From the NCBI RefSeq assembly GCF_001402915.1, contig NZ_CP012945.1, forward strand, positions 1,961,501 to 2,025,500: 64,000 nt of DNA, written 5' to 3'. A program made the position numbers and the translations under genes. A model generated the notes under the pieces. It saw only the letters and a list, made by a program, of their open reading frames with translations. It was not told the origin of the DNA and did not search any database. Shown here piece after piece: positions 50,900-61,540 of the stretch. This stretch comes from Devosia sp. A16. GTDB taxonomy: Bacteria > Pseudomonadota > Alphaproteobacteria > Rhizobiales > Devosiaceae. Numbering within the stretch: position 1 is the first letter of the stretch; the number at the start of each line of letters is the position of its first letter.

Positions 50900-51886
50900 A
50901 TGCTCAACTTCCTCCGCACTTCGGTCCTGCTCGCTGTCCTCACCACCATCTTCATGGCGGTCGGCTACTTCGTCGGCGGCACCGGCGGCATGTGGATCGC
51001 CTTCATCATTGCCGCGCTCACCAACCTCTTCGCCTATTGGAATTCCGACAAGATGGTGCTGCGCATGCAGAATGCCGTCGAAGTCGACCCGCGCACCCAG
51101 CCCGACCTCTACCGGACGGTCGAAGCGCTCTCGCAGCGCGCCGGCATCCCGATGCCGAAACTCTATGTCATCGACACCGAGCAGCCCAACGCCTTCGCCA
51201 CCGGCCGCAACCCTGAGAATGCGGCAGTCGCCGTCTCGGCCGGGTTGTTGCGCTATCTCGAGCCGCGCGAAGTCGCAGCCGTGGTGGCGCACGAGCTGGC
51301 CCATATCCGCAGCCGCGACACCCTGACCATGACGATGACCGCCACCATTGCCGGCGCCATCTCGATGCTGGCGCAGTTCGGCCTGTTCTTCGGCGGCGGC
51401 AATTCGCGCGACAACCCGCTCGGCCCGATCGGCGTGCTGATCGCGGTGATCGTCGCGCCCATCGCCGCGGCCCTGGTGCAGATGGCGGTGAGCCGCACGC
51501 GCGAATACGAGGCCGACAAGGATGGCGCCGAGATTTCCGGCGACCCGCTGGCCCTCGCTTCGGCGCTCAACAAGATCAGCCAGCTGGCGCAACGCACGGT
51601 CAACGTTCCGGCTGAACGCAACCCGGCGCAGGCCCATATGTATATCTTCAACCCGCTCAATGGGCAGCGCATGGACAACCTGTTCTCGACCCACCCGAAT
51701 GTCGAGAACCGCATCGCCCAGCTGCAGCGCATCGCCGGCGAAATGCAGGTCGACCGCACCGGCCGCCGGCCGGCGCCGCAGCCCGCGGCCGACGGGACTG
51801 TCCCCCGCAATACCGGCGGCGGATGGCGCGTCCCCTCGACAGGCTCGAGCGAGAATGGCAATAGCTCGCGCGGACCCTGGGGCTGA
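50900..51886 (+). CDS. htpX: Membrane zinc metalloprotease HtpX
   Basis: Inner-membrane protease that degrades misfolded membrane proteins. The 328-residue protein has N-terminal helices (about 7-25 and 30-48), the zinc motif HELAH at 131-135, further helices (about 145-165 and 175-200), and the third ligand in [17 protein letters not shown] at 50900 was chosen from the family start; the upstream extension lacks similarity. The C-terminal 40 residues are Pro/Ser/Gly-rich. It is five bases before the RsmB-type gene. Confidence 0.95.
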   Translation: MLNFLRTSVLLAVLTTIFMAVGYFVGGTGGMWIAFIIAALTNLFAYWNSDKMVLRMQNAVEVDPRTQPDLYRTVEALSQRAGIPMPKLYVIDTEQPNAFATGRNPENAAVAVSAGLLRYLEPREVAAVVAHELAHIRSRDTLTMTMTATIAGAISMLAQFGLFFGGGNSRDNPLGPIGVLIAVIVAPIAAALVQMAVSRTREYEADKDGAEISGDPLALASALNKISQLAQRTVNVPAERNPAQAHMYIFNPLNGQRMDNLFSTHPNVENRIAQLQRIAGEMQVDRTGRRPAPQPAADGTVPRNTGGGWRVPSTGSSENGNSSRGPWG

Positions 51887-51891
51887 GCCAG

Positions 51892-53190
51892 TTGAAGAAA
51901 CAGAAACACCCGCCTGGACTGAAGCTGAGGCTGCTCGCAGCCGAACGGCTCGATCAGGTACTCAAGGGGGCGAATTTCGCCCCTTTTTCACAAGCCGAGA
52001 TCGAGGACGGCCGCGACCGCGCGCTGGCCAACAAGCTGGTGACGGTGGCGCTGCGCCGCCACGGCCAGCTCAACCTGATGATATCGCGGTTTCTCGATCG
52101 CGGCATTCCCAAGAAATCCGGGCCGTTCGAGGCGATCCTCAGGTTGAGCCTCGCCCATCTGGTGTTCCTGCCTGAGCTGGGCGACCACAGCGCCATCTTC
52201 CTCGCCGTCGAGGCGGCCAAGCGTGATACGCGCAGCCAGCACCTTTCCAAGCTGATGAACGCCGTGCTGCGCCGCGCCCAGGCCGAGGCGCATGCGCTGC
52301 GCCACCTGCCCTACCAGGCGCTGTTCCCCGACACGCTCGGCCCGCTCTGGCGCGACACCTATGGCGACGATGCGCTGGAAGAGTTTGCCGGCGCCCTGGT
52401 GGATGGCGCTCCGCTGGATCTGACCCTGAAGGCGGTCGACCCCGAACTGATCGACGCGCTCGGCGCCGCTCGGGTGTTCGGCGAGACCGTCCGCATCGAC
52501 GAACGCGACCGCCCCGTCGAGGCGCTGGCCGGCTACGACGCCGGCCGCTGGTGGGTGCAGGATGCCGCGGCGGCCATTCCGGCGCAGCTGCTGGCCCTTG
52601 CCCCCGGCGCCCGCGTGCTCGATTTGTGCGCCGCCCCCGGCGGCAAGACCGCGCAGCTGGTCAATGCCGGCTATTCCGTCACCGCCATCGACAACGAGCC
52701 CGATCGCGTCGCCCGCATGGCGCAGAATTTCGCCCGCCTCGGCATGACGCCCGAGATCGTCACCGCCGACGCACTCGCCTGGGAACCGGGGGAGAAGTTC
52801 GACGGCATCCTGCTCGACGCACCCTGCTCGGCCACCGGCACCTTCCGCCGCCACCCCGAGGTGATCTGGCACCGCAGCACGGCCGACATTGCCGGGCGCG
52901 TCGCCCTTCAGCGCCGGTTCATCGAGCGCGCGCTAGGGTGGCTCAATCCCGGCGGCGTGCTGGTCTATTGCGTCTGTTCGCTGGAGCCCGGCGAAGGTGA
53001 GGAGCAAGCCCGCTGGCTCGCAGCCCGGAACGACGTCGCAGCCGACCCGATCGGCGTCGGCGAACTGCCTGGCCTGCCCGGGGCCGTCACCCAGGAAGGG
53101 TTCGTCCGCACCCACCCCGGCATGCTGGTTCCTGGGGATAAGGGCGGCACCCTCGATGGGTTCTTCGTTGCACGCTTCAGGCGGGGCTAG
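51892..53190 (+). CDS. RsmB/NOP-family RNA cytosine-5 methyltransferase
   Basis: The 432-residue protein has an N-terminal NusB-like RNA-binding region (about 10-130) and a SAM-dependent methyltransferase domain (about 225-430). Motif I is VLDLCAAPGGKTAQL, and the two catalytic cysteines are Cys312 (in LLDAPCSATG) and Cys362 (in YCVCSLEPGE). It probably modifies 16S rRNA in the way of RsmB. The start is TTG at 51892, five bases after the htpX stop, so the two genes are likely co-transcribed. Confidence 0.92.
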   Translation: MKKQKHPPGLKLRLLAAERLDQVLKGANFAPFSQAEIEDGRDRALANKLVTVALRRHGQLNLMISRFLDRGIPKKSGPFEAILRLSLAHLVFLPELGDHSAIFLAVEAAKRDTRSQHLSKLMNAVLRRAQAEAHALRHLPYQALFPDTLGPLWRDTYGDDALEEFAGALVDGAPLDLTLKAVDPELIDALGAARVFGETVRIDERDRPVEALAGYDAGRWWVQDAAAAIPAQLLALAPGARVLDLCAAPGGKTAQLVNAGYSVTAIDNEPDRVARMAQNFARLGMTPEIVTADALAWEPGEKFDGILLDAPCSATGTFRRHPEVIWHRSTADIAGRVALQRRFIERALGWLNPGGVLVYCVCSLEPGEGEEQARWLAARNDVAADPIGVGELPGLPGAVTQEGFVRTHPGMLVPGDKGGTLDGFFVARFRRG

Positions 53191-53269
53191 ATAACTTGGC
53201 TGGCCCTTGGCAAGTCGTCCGAGCGGGCCTATCAGAGCCCGCCGGCCAAACGTATGTGAGGACGTAGAC

Positions 53270-54904
53270 TTGGCACATTCGCTGCGGTTCCTCGCACGCC
53301 GCACCTTGCTGTCCGCGGCAGATCACATCGTCACCAATCCGCTGATCCGCTGGACCTGGACCGGCCCGAGCAATGACGACCTGATGGGTGCGCTGGCCGA
53401 GTTCCGCCCCACCGACCGCGAAACCATCCTCGAGATGATGCAGGGCCGCTACCTCCTGGCGTCGAAGCTCGTCGACACGCACGGGGTCTCGCCGTTCTCG
53501 CTCGAGGTCGACCACGACGACTGGCAGGACGACCTGCAGGCCTTCGCCTGGCTCCGCCATTTCCGCGATGCCCGAACCGACGAGGAGCGCCGCTTCGCCC
53601 GCACCCTGGCGCTCGACTGGATCGGCCGCGAAGGCCAGTTCAGCCGCGACACCTGGAATCCGGCGCTCACCGCCCGTCGGGTGCTCAACTGGCTGCGCCA
53701 CTACAATATCCTGCTCGAAGGGGCGACGCCGGAGCAGGCCCAGCAGATTGCCCGCTCGCTCTCCACCCAGATCTCGTCGCTGAAGCTGCGCGCCATGCTC
53801 GCCACCGACCCGGTGGACGCCTTGCTGGTCGCCATTGCCCTGGTCGGCGTGGCGCTCTGTGCCGACCGCCCCAATGCCGAGGTCGAGGCGCGGGTCCGCC
53901 ACGTGCTCAATCTTGTCGACACCCAGATCGACGAAGACGGGCTGCACCGTACCCGGTCGGCCAAGGTCCAGATCCAGCTGCTGATCGAACTCATCACCAT
54001 CAAGCTGGCGCTGCGCCGCGACCACGAGCAGGCTTCGCGCGACCTCGAGGAGCTGACCGAGAGCATGCACCGGGCGCTCGATGCCATTTCGCTCGGCACT
54101 GGCGAGCCGGCCTATTTCAACGGCACCGGCCAGATGCCGCACGACCTGATCGTCGCCATTCAGGCGCAGAGCGCGGCGCGCGCACGCCAGACCGGTACCG
54201 CCGGGGGCTATGGCCGGCTGATCGCCGGCCGCTCCATCGTCGTCGCCGATTCCGGCCTCGTTGCCGACCCCGAATTCACCGCCCATGCGCATGCCAGCGC
54301 CATGGCCTTCGAGTTCAGCCATGGCCGCGACCTGGTGGTCTGCAATTGCGGGCCGGCGCCGTCCGACTATGACGACGCCTTGCTGTTCCGCCAGGGCATT
54401 GCCCATTCGGCGCCCACCATCAACGCCCTGTCGGCGGCGGCGATCGCGCCGTCCGGTCCCTTGGCCGGACGCCTGCTGCCGCTCGGACGGCCGAGCGAGA
54501 TCGAGGCGCGCAGCGCAGACGACACGCTGATCATCACCTCGCATGGCTATGCCGAGCGCTTCGGGGTGACGCTCGAACGCCACCTGACGCTGCTCGCCGA
54601 AGGCAAGACCCTGGTCGGGCAGGATCGCTTCATCCGTCACCGCAGCCGCGTCTCCGGCGCCGCTGCCATCCGCTTTCATCTCGCCCACCAGACCGAGGTG
54701 CAGCTCACCGACGACCTGGTGCGGCTCCGCCTCAACTCCGGCGCGGTCTGGACCTTCCTGTGGGAGGGAGCCGAGATGCGGGTCGAGGACAGCGTGCGCC
54801 AATCCGCCTATTTCGGCTTCCACCGCACCAAGCAACTGGTGCTCGACTCCCTGGTCTCCGACGCCAGCGAAGTGAGCTGGATTTTCACCCTCGAGGAGAA
54901 CTGA
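53270..54904 (+). CDS. Heparinase II/III-like protein
   Basis: The 544-residue protein has an N-terminal alpha-helical region (about 40-270, including SRDTWNPALTARRVLNWLRHYNILL). A C-terminal beta-rich heparinase II/III domain follows (about 290-540, with YFNGTGQMPHDLI and HASAMAFEFSHGRDLVV). There is no signal peptide, so it may act in the cytoplasm. TTG at 53270 follows TGAGGACG; an earlier in-frame TTG at 53207 is less likely. Members are polysaccharide lyases, but this widely conserved alphaproteobacterial type has no known substrate. It lies between the RsmB-type gene and purH. Confidence 0.85.
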   Translation: MAHSLRFLARRTLLSAADHIVTNPLIRWTWTGPSNDDLMGALAEFRPTDRETILEMMQGRYLLASKLVDTHGVSPFSLEVDHDDWQDDLQAFAWLRHFRDARTDEERRFARTLALDWIGREGQFSRDTWNPALTARRVLNWLRHYNILLEGATPEQAQQIARSLSTQISSLKLRAMLATDPVDALLVAIALVGVALCADRPNAEVEARVRHVLNLVDTQIDEDGLHRTRSAKVQIQLLIELITIKLALRRDHEQASRDLEELTESMHRALDAISLGTGEPAYFNGTGQMPHDLIVAIQAQSAARARQTGTAGGYGRLIAGRSIVVADSGLVADPEFTAHAHASAMAFEFSHGRDLVVCNCGPAPSDYDDALLFRQGIAHSAPTINALSAAAIAPSGPLAGRLLPLGRPSEIEARSADDTLIITSHGYAERFGVTLERHLTLLAEGKTLVGQDRFIRHRSRVSGAAAIRFHLAHQTEVQLTDDLVRLRLNSGAVWTFLWEGAEMRVEDSVRQSAYFGFHRTKQLVLDSLVSDASEVSWIFTLEEN

Positions 54905-54905
54905 C

Positions 54906-54934
54906 CGGCCATCTTTCCAAGATCGGCCGTTTCT
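54906..54934 (+). terminator. Weak hairpin terminator after the heparinase-like gene
   Basis: GGCCATCTT and AAGATCGGCC pair with one bulged base around a TCC loop, followed by GTTTCTG. It ends just before the ZTP riboswitch. The U-run is short. Confidence 0.3.
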
Positions 54935-54945
54935 GCAATAAGGCC

Positions 54946-55022
54946 CGCGTTCGCGCGACTGGCGAGAAGAGATGGGCCACCATCGGGGAACGCGAACGAC
55001 AGCTGCCGCTCGCCTGGGCCCC
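54946..55022 (+). ncRNA. ZTP (pfl) riboswitch in front of purH
   Basis: The leader carries the hallmark conserved segments of the pfl/ZTP riboswitch in order: GCGACTGGCG, CCACCATCGGGG and CCGCTCGCCTGGGC. CGTTCGCG (54948-54955) pairs with CGCGAACG (54991-54998). GGCGAG (54961-54966) pairs with CTCGCC (55009-55014). ZTP riboswitches sense the purine intermediate ZMP/ZTP and turn on purine or one-carbon genes; PurH consumes ZMP, so the ligand fits. The aptamer ends 25 bp before purH, so control of ribosome access is likely. Confidence 0.88.
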
Positions 55023-55046
55023 CCCTGCAACCGTGACGGAGCCCCC

Positions 55047-56633
55047 ATGTCCAACGCCATCGTTCCCATCAAGCGCGCCCTGCTCAGTGTCTTCGACAAG
55101 ACCGGGATGGCCGATTTCGCCAAGGGGCTCGCCGGGTTGGGGGTGGAACTGGTCTCGACCGGCGGCACGCACAAGCTGATCGCCGGCACCGGCGCCGCCG
55201 TCCGCGACATCTCCGATCTCACCGGCTTCCCCGAAATGATGGACGGCCGGGTGAAGACGCTGCACCCCAAGGTGCATGGCGGCCTGCTCTCGGTGCGCGA
55301 CAACCCCACGCACAAGGCCTCGATGGACGAGCATCGGATCGGCGCCATCGACCTGGTGGTGGTCAACCTCTACCCGTTCGAGGAGACCATCGCCAAGGGC
55401 GCATCCTACGACGAGACCATCGAAAACATCGATATCGGCGGTCCGGCGATGATCCGCTCGGCGGCCAAGAACCACGCCTATGTCACCGTCATCGTCGACC
55501 CCGCCGACTATGACGCGGTGCTCGAGCACATCCGTAGCTCGGGCGGCGTGCCCTACGAGTTGCGCCAGCGCCTCGCCGCCAAGGCCTATGCCCGCACCGC
55601 CGCCTATGACTCGGTGATCTCGGGCTGGTTCGCCAAGACCCTCGACTATGCCGAAATGCCGTATCGCTCGTTCGCCGGCCGGCTGAAGGAAGTGATGCGC
55701 TATGGCGAGAACCCGCACCAGTGGGCCGCCTTCTACACCACCGGCGAGCAGCGCCCCGGGGTCGCCACCGCCCGCCAGGTGCAGGGCAAGGCGCTGAGCT
55801 ACAACAACCTCAACGACACCGACGCGGCGTTCGAGCTGGTGTCGGAGTTCGATCCGGCCGTGCCGGCCGTCGCCATCATCAAGCACGCCAATCCCTGCGG
55901 CTTCGCCATCGGCAAGTCACTGATCGAGGCCTACCAGCTGGCGCACCGCACCGATCCCGTCTCGGCCTTCGGCGGCATCGTGGCGCTGAACCAGACCATC
56001 GACGGGCCGACTGCCACCGAGATCGTCAAAGTGTTCACCGAGGTGATCGTCGCCCCGGACGCCACCGAAGAGGCGATCCGTATCATCGCGGCCAAGAAGA
56101 ACCTCCGCCTGTTGCTCACCGGTGCGCTCGCCGACCCCAAGGCTCCGGGCCTGACGGTGAAGTCGCTGGCCGGGGGCCTCCTGGTGCAGGGTCGGGACGA
56201 CCGCAATGTCGACGACACCGAGTTCAAGGTGGTGACCAAGAAACAGCCGACCGAAGCCGAGCTGCGCGACCTGAAGATCGCCATGAAGGTCGCCAAGCAC
56301 GTCAAGTCGAACGCCATCATCTACGTCAAGGACGGCGCCACCGCCGGCATCGGCGCCGGCCAGATGAGCCGTCTCGATTCAAGCCGCGTCGCGCATCGGA
56401 AGGCCATCGACGCCGCGGAAGCCGCCGGTATCGAAGGCGCCCTGACCGCCAACTCGGTGGTGGCCTCCGACGCCTTCTTCCCGTTCCCCGACGGCATGCT
56501 GGCCGCCGTCGAAGCCGGCGCCACGGCGGTGATCCAGCCCGGCGGCTCGATGAACGACCAGGCCGTGATCGACGCCGCTGACGCCGCCGGTATCGCCATG
56601 ATCATGACGGGGATGCGCCATTTCCGGCACTGA
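55047..56633 (+). CDS. purH: Bifunctional AICAR formyltransferase/IMP cyclohydrolase (PurH)
   Basis: Catalyses the last two steps of IMP synthesis. The 528-residue protein has an N-terminal IMP cyclohydrolase (about 1-195: [40 protein letters not shown]). A C-terminal AICAR transformylase follows (about 205-528: [33 protein letters not shown]). ATG at 55047 has GGAG upstream and matches the family length. It is controlled by the ZTP riboswitch in its leader. The gap 56634-56770 downstream shows no clear feature. Confidence 0.97.
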   Translation: MSNAIVPIKRALLSVFDKTGMADFAKGLAGLGVELVSTGGTHKLIAGTGAAVRDISDLTGFPEMMDGRVKTLHPKVHGGLLSVRDNPTHKASMDEHRIGAIDLVVVNLYPFEETIAKGASYDETIENIDIGGPAMIRSAAKNHAYVTVIVDPADYDAVLEHIRSSGGVPYELRQRLAAKAYARTAAYDSVISGWFAKTLDYAEMPYRSFAGRLKEVMRYGENPHQWAAFYTTGEQRPGVATARQVQGKALSYNNLNDTDAAFELVSEFDPAVPAVAIIKHANPCGFAIGKSLIEAYQLAHRTDPVSAFGGIVALNQTIDGPTATEIVKVFTEVIVAPDATEEAIRIIAAKKNLRLLLTGALADPKAPGLTVKSLAGGLLVQGRDDRNVDDTEFKVVTKKQPTEAELRDLKIAMKVAKHVKSNAIIYVKDGATAGIGAGQMSRLDSSRVAHRKAIDAAEAAGIEGALTANSVVASDAFFPFPDGMLAAVEAGATAVIQPGGSMNDQAVIDAADAAGIAMIMTGMRHFRH

Positions 56634-56770
56634 GTTAGGGCTTGGTTGCCGGAGCCATCCTCGTCTTACTACCTGCTTGAGCTAGTTTAGCTTGGCGCTG
56701 AGCGACGAGGAAGGGCCTGTTGGCATTCCAACAGCAACTCGCGATCAATATCGATTGTGTGCCTTGTCAT

Positions 56771-59700
56771 TTAAGCGCTCCTCGCCAGGTCCCCGAGCAG
56801 GCCAGCTGCGACCGACAGGCGCGACACCGTCATCTCGCCTTCGGTCAGGCCCTGTACCGCGTCGGCCACCCGGGCAATCGCCTCGGGCTGCGCCTCGCGC
56901 CAGGCTTGGAGCCGCTTGTCCACCGCACCATTATTGGTCGCCAGCGCGTCGGCCGTCAGGTCCCGCTGCGCCCGCAGCAGGTTGGCGAGCGCCCGATCGA
57001 GCGCCATGCGGTCGAACTTGTCGGCCAGGACGATAGCGGTGCCCTCATCGATCACTCGTCCGAGCTTGAAGGTGTCGAGCACGCCGAAGAAGGCAATGGC
57101 GGTATCGGCCACCGGCGTCCGCGTCCGCTCCGCCACCAGGACGATATCGGTGCCCAGCGACAGCACCGGCAGCTCGGCGAAGCGCCGCGCCATGTCGCGG
57201 CTGACCCCCGCGGCTTCGAGCCGCGCCGTCCGCTCGCTCATCGTCCGCTCGAAATAGCTGCCGAGCAGCCCGCCGATCATGGAGCGCACCTGGGCGATGC
57301 CATCCTGGTAGCGATCGACCAGCGGCCTCAACCCGTTGTCGAACCGGCCGTTGCGCAGGAACCACAGCGTCTCGCGCTTCAGCAGCGCCTGCACTTCGGC
57401 ATAGAGCGTCAGCTGCGTCTTGCCCGGCACGACGCCGTCGAGCCCGTCGACGTCGCGGTTGAGCTCGGGCGTGCCGTAGACGTCGCGCGCCGCGGCATAG
57501 GCCGCGGCCACCTGTCCCGCGTCGGCGCTCGAGGCGGCCATCATCTCGTTGACGAAGCCCGGCCCGCCGCGATTGATCATGGCGTTCGACAGCACCGTGG
57601 CGATGACTTCCCGGCGCAGCCGATGGCGGGTGACGGTATCCTCGAACGTCTCGATCAGTCGGTCGGGGAAATAGCGGTAGAGTTCGCGCCCCAGATAGGG
57701 GTCATCCGGCACGCCGGTCTTCAGCAGCTCGGCATTGACGACGTTCTTGGCATAAGCGAGCAGCACCGCCAGTTCCGGCCGGGTCAGGCCCTTGCCGGTC
57801 TGGGTGCGCTGCCGCAGCCCCGCATTTTCGGGTAGGAACTCCACCGCCCGGTGCAGCTCGCCCGCGGCCTCCAGCGCCTCGATCAGCGCGAGATGCTCGG
57901 GGAACGCCGCGAGCCCACGCGCTTCCTCGACGCTCAGCGCCAGGGTCTGCAGGTAATTGTTCTTCAAACACAGTGCCGCCACCTCGTCGGTCATCGAGGC
58001 GAGGAACTCGTTGCGCACCTGGGTGGTCAGCTGCCCGGTACGGGTGAGCGCGCCGAGCGCGATCTTGATGTTCACCTCGAGGTCGGAAGAATTCACCCCG
58101 GCCGAGTTGTCGATGGCGTCGGTGTTGATCCGCCCGCCCTTCAGCGCATACTCGACCCGGCCGAGCTGCGTCACGCCCAGGTTGGCGCCCTCGCCCACCA
58201 CCAGCGCCCGGATCTCCGCCCCGGCGACACGCACCGCATCGTTCGCCTTGTCGCCGGCTTGCGCCTCGGTCTCGCTGCTCGAGCGCACATAGGTGCCGAT
58301 GCCGCCGAACCAGAGCAGGTCCACCTGCGCCTTTAGGATGGCGCGGATCACGTCATTGGGGCTCACCGCGTCGGAATTGAGCCCCAGCGCTTTCCGCGCC
58401 TCGGCAAACAGCGGCACCGTCTTGAGGCTGCGCGAATAGACCCCACCACCCTTCGACAGTAACTCCGGGTTGTAGTCCTGCCAGCTCGAGCGCGGCAGCT
58501 CGAACAGCCGCTGCCGTTCGGCAAGGCTCACCGCCGGATCCGGGTCGGGATCGATGAAGATGTCGCGATGGTCGAACGCCGCGATCAGCCGCGTCTCGGG
58601 CGACAGCAGCATGGCATTGCCGAACACGTCGCCGCTCATGTCGCCGACTCCGACGACGGTGAACGGCGTCGTCTGGATGTCGCGGTCGAGCTCACGGAAA
58701 TGCCGCTTCACCGCCTCCCAGCCGCCGCGCGCCGTGATCCCCATCTTCTTGTGGTCATAGCCGGCCGAGCCGCCCGAGGCGAAGGCGTCGCCGAGCCAGA
58801 AGTCGCGATCGACCGCGATGGCGTTGGCGGTATCGGAAAAGCTCGCCGTCCCCTTGTCGGCGGCCACCACCAGGTACGGGTCGTCGCCATCGCGGCGCAG
58901 CACGTCTGGCGGCGGCACCACGGTATCGACTTCGAGATTGTCGGTGACGTCGAGCAGCGTCGAGACGAAAATCTTGTAGCAGACCGTGCCTTCACGCAGT
59001 TGGGTCTCGCGATCGGCGCCGGACGGCGTCTGCTTGGGCACGAACGCCCCCTTGGCGCCCACCGGCACGATGATGGCGTTCTTGACCTGCTGTGCCTTCA
59101 CCAGGCCCAGCACCTCGGTGCGGAAATCCTCCGGCCGGTCCGACCAGCGCAGGCCGCCGCGGGCGATCGGCCCGAAGCGCAGATGCAGCCCCTCGACCCG
59201 CGGCGAGTAGACGAAGATCTCGCGATAGGGTTTCGGCTCCGGCAGCCCTTCGACCTTCGCACAGTCGAACTTCAGCGCCAGCGCCGGCCGTCGCGCCCCC
59301 GACTGGTCGCGCTGATAGGCGTTGGTGCGCACCACCGCTTCGGTCAGGTTGAGGTAGCGCCGAAGGATCCGATCCTCGTCGAGCGACGTGGTCGCCTCCA
59401 CCGCCGCGGCAATGATCTCCCGCGCCTCGCTGGTGACGCGTTTGCGGTCGCCGGCGAAATGCGGATCGTTCTCGGCGTGGAACAGCGTCACCAGCGCCGC
59501 CGACACATCGGCATGCCGCGCCATCACCGCGTTGAGGTAGTCGCGCGAATAGGGGATGCCGACCTGCTTGAGGTAGCGCGTCAGCGCTCGCAGCACCTCC
59601 ACATCGGCCCAGCCGAGTCCCGCCTTCAGCGTCAGCTGGTTGAGCCTGTCACTTTCCGCCTCGCGCCGCCACACCGCGAGTATCGCGGTCTCGATCCTTT

Positions 59701-61540
59701 CGCCCAGCGCCCGGTCGTCGAGGTCGAGCCCGGCATCGGCCTCGAGCAGCATGTCATGCACATAGGTCTCGGCGCCGCGCAAAGGCTTCACCGTAAACGT
59801 ATCCTCGTCGATCACCCGGAAGCCGAAATTCTCCAGCATCGGCACCCGGTCGCTGAGCGCGATCGGACTGCCCCGATGGTAGACTTTCAACCCCATGGCG
59901 CTGCGGCCCTCGCGGGCTCCCAGCCGCAGCGCGATCGCCCGCTCATCCGGCAACAGCCGGATCACCGCGATGTCGCCGAGCGCCGCCTCGGCCGTATGCA
60001 CCGCCTGGTAATCTGCAGGGAAGGCCTCGAGATAGTCGGCAATGGCGGTAGGATCCGACGCTGCTGCTACCAGCCGGTCGCCGAAGGTGCGGATGCGCTG
60101 CGCCACCCCCTGCTCCAGCTCGTCGCGGCTCGGCGTCGGCGTCACGCCGCCATTGCGGCCGAGAATGAAATGCACCCGGACCAGCTCGCCTTCGGGGAAG
60201 CTCGGGTAGAAGGCTGAGACGCGTCCCTCGTAGACTTCGGCCAGGTAGCTGCCGATCACCGCCCGGGTGTCCGAATCGTAGCGGTCGCGCGGCACGAACA
60301 CGAGCACCGAGACGAAATTGTCGAAGCGGTCGATGCGGCTCAGCACCCGCACCCGGGGCCGATCGACCAGGCTCGCGATGATGGTGGCGAACTCGCTCAG
60401 CTGCGGCTCGGAGATCTGGAACAGTTCGTCGCGCGGAAAGGTGTCGAGCGCGTTCATCAGCGCCTTGCCGGCATGGCTTTGCGGGTCGTGCCCGGCCTCG
60501 CGCAACACCTCGGTGATCTTCTTGCGGATCAGCGGCACGTCGGTATTGGGCGCCGCCAGCGACATCGAGGTGAACAGCCCGATGATACGCAGCTCACCCG
60601 AGGTCGCCCCCTCGCGGTCGTAGAGCTTGACCCCGACATAATCCATGTAGGCGCGCCGATGGACCCGCGAGCGGATATTGGCCTTGGTCACCATGATGGG
60701 CGCCGCCCCGGCGAGGAAGGCGGCGTGCTGCTCCGTCATCTCGACATAGCTGGGCCCCGAGCGCAGGAACAGCACATTGGGGTCCTCGAGGATGCCCAGT
60801 CCGCTGTCGCCGACCGGCACCAGCTGCGCCGTGGCGCCCTCGGCCGCACTGGCCGGCTCGAGCCGGTATTCGCGCATGCCGAGAAAGGTGAAATTGTGCT
60901 CGGCCAGCCAGCCGAGGAAATGCATCGCCTCGGCCACCTGCGCTGGCGGCGCCTTGGGGGCATGGGCGTGCCAGTCCGCCATGGCTTTCTTGACCCGCGC
61001 CAGCATCGGCCGCCAGCCGGCGACGGCGCGACCGACATCGGTGAGCGTGTCGTCGATCTCGCCCTTCAGCGCCTCGCGTTGCACGATATCGGCCAGCGGG
61101 TCGATTTCGACATGCAGGAAACTCTCGAGCCGACTCCCGGGCGTCGGCACGTCGAGCACCCGATAGGTCGCCGGGTCGAACTGCAGCACCGGATGGCTGA
61201 TGAAGCGGATCACCCCGCCGCGCGCCCGGATCGCCGCCAGTACGCTGTCGACGATGAACGGCATGTCCGCCGAGAACACTTCGACGATCTCGGGTTCACC
61301 GGGCTGTTCCGGCGGCACCACATAAACGTTGTGGCTCGCGAGCTCGCGCTTGCCCAGTCGGCCGTACGATTTGCGGAACGTCGCCTCGAGTGCGTCGGCA
61401 GGTCGCAGGGCGAGGTCTTCAGGATCCGTGGCGGCGGCAACCGCCTTGAGAAAGCGCGCGAAACTCGGCTCCGACGACTGATAGCCCTCGGCCCGCGCGA
61501 CCAGCTCCGCCCGCGTATCGACAGCCACCGCCTCGTTCAT
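56771..61540 (-). CDS. Large NAD-dependent glutamate dehydrogenase (GDH-180 type)
   Basis: Converts glutamate to 2-oxoglutarate and ammonia for catabolism. The 1,589-residue protein is of the bacterial large class. A long N-terminal part holds ACT-like regulatory domains (about 30-600). A catalytic core follows (about 720-1,210, with GGLRWSDRPEDFRTEVLGLVKAQQVKNAIIVPVGAKG and GVGDMSGDVFGNAML), then a helical C-terminal domain. ATG at 61540 was chosen because a GGAG site precedes it; the 57-residue extension is unlike the family. It is monocistronic. Confidence 0.95.
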   Translation of the reverse strand: MNEAVAVDTRAELVARAEGYQSSEPSFARFLKAVAAATDPEDLALRPADALEATFRKSYGRLGKRELASHNVYVVPPEQPGEPEIVEVFSADMPFIVDSVLAAIRARGGVIRFISHPVLQFDPATYRVLDVPTPGSRLESFLHVEIDPLADIVQREALKGEIDDTLTDVGRAVAGWRPMLARVKKAMADWHAHAPKAPPAQVAEAMHFLGWLAEHNFTFLGMREYRLEPASAAEGATAQLVPVGDSGLGILEDPNVLFLRSGPSYVEMTEQHAAFLAGAAPIMVTKANIRSRVHRRAYMDYVGVKLYDREGATSGELRIIGLFTSMSLAAPNTDVPLIRKKITEVLREAGHDPQSHAGKALMNALDTFPRDELFQISEPQLSEFATIIASLVDRPRVRVLSRIDRFDNFVSVLVFVPRDRYDSDTRAVIGSYLAEVYEGRVSAFYPSFPEGELVRVHFILGRNGGVTPTPSRDELEQGVAQRIRTFGDRLVAAASDPTAIADYLEAFPADYQAVHTAEAALGDIAVIRLLPDERAIALRLGAREGRSAMGLKVYHRGSPIALSDRVPMLENFGFRVIDEDTFTVKPLRGAETYVHDMLLEADAGLDLDDRALGERIETAILAVWRREAESDRLNQLTLKAGLGWADVEVLRALTRYLKQVGIPYSRDYLNAVMARHADVSAALVTLFHAENDPHFAGDRKRVTSEAREIIAAAVEATTSLDEDRILRRYLNLTEAVVRTNAYQRDQSGARRPALALKFDCAKVEGLPEPKPYREIFVYSPRVEGLHLRFGPIARGGLRWSDRPEDFRTEVLGLVKAQQVKNAIIVPVGAKGAFVPKQTPSGADRETQLREGTVCYKIFVSTLLDVTDNLEVDTVVPPPDVLRRDGDDPYLVVAADKGTASFSDTANAIAVDRDFWLGDAFASGGSAGYDHKKMGITARGGWEAVKRHFRELDRDIQTTPFTVVGVGDMSGDVFGNAMLLSPETRLIAAFDHRDIFIDPDPDPAVSLAERQRLFELPRSSWQDYNPELLSKGGGVYSRSLKTVPLFAEARKALGLNSDAVSPNDVIRAILKAQVDLLWFGGIGTYVRSSSETEAQAGDKANDAVRVAGAEIRALVVGEGANLGVTQLGRVEYALKGGRINTDAIDNSAGVNSSDLEVNIKIALGALTRTGQLTTQVRNEFLASMTDEVAALCLKNNYLQTLALSVEEARGLAAFPEHLALIEALEAAGELHRAVEFLPENAGLRQRTQTGKGLTRPELAVLLAYAKNVVNAELLKTGVPDDPYLGRELYRYFPDRLIETFEDTVTRHRLRREVIATVLSNAMINRGGPGFVNEMMAASSADAGQVAAAYAAARDVYGTPELNRDVDGLDGVVPGKTQLTLYAEVQALLKRETLWFLRNGRFDNGLRPLVDRYQDGIAQVRSMIGGLLGSYFERTMSERTARLEAAGVSRDMARRFAELPVLSLGTDIVLVAERTRTPVADTAIAFFGVLDTFKLGRVIDEGTAIVLADKFDRMALDRALANLLRAQRDLTADALATNNGAVDKRLQAWREAQPEAIARVADAVQGLTEGEMTVSRLSVAAGLLGDLARSA

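Noticed and set aside
58568-60217. Open frame of 549 codons opposite glutamate dehydrogenase
   Set aside because: Antisense shadow with Arg/His/Gln-rich composition and no motif; the dehydrogenase on the other strand is complete.
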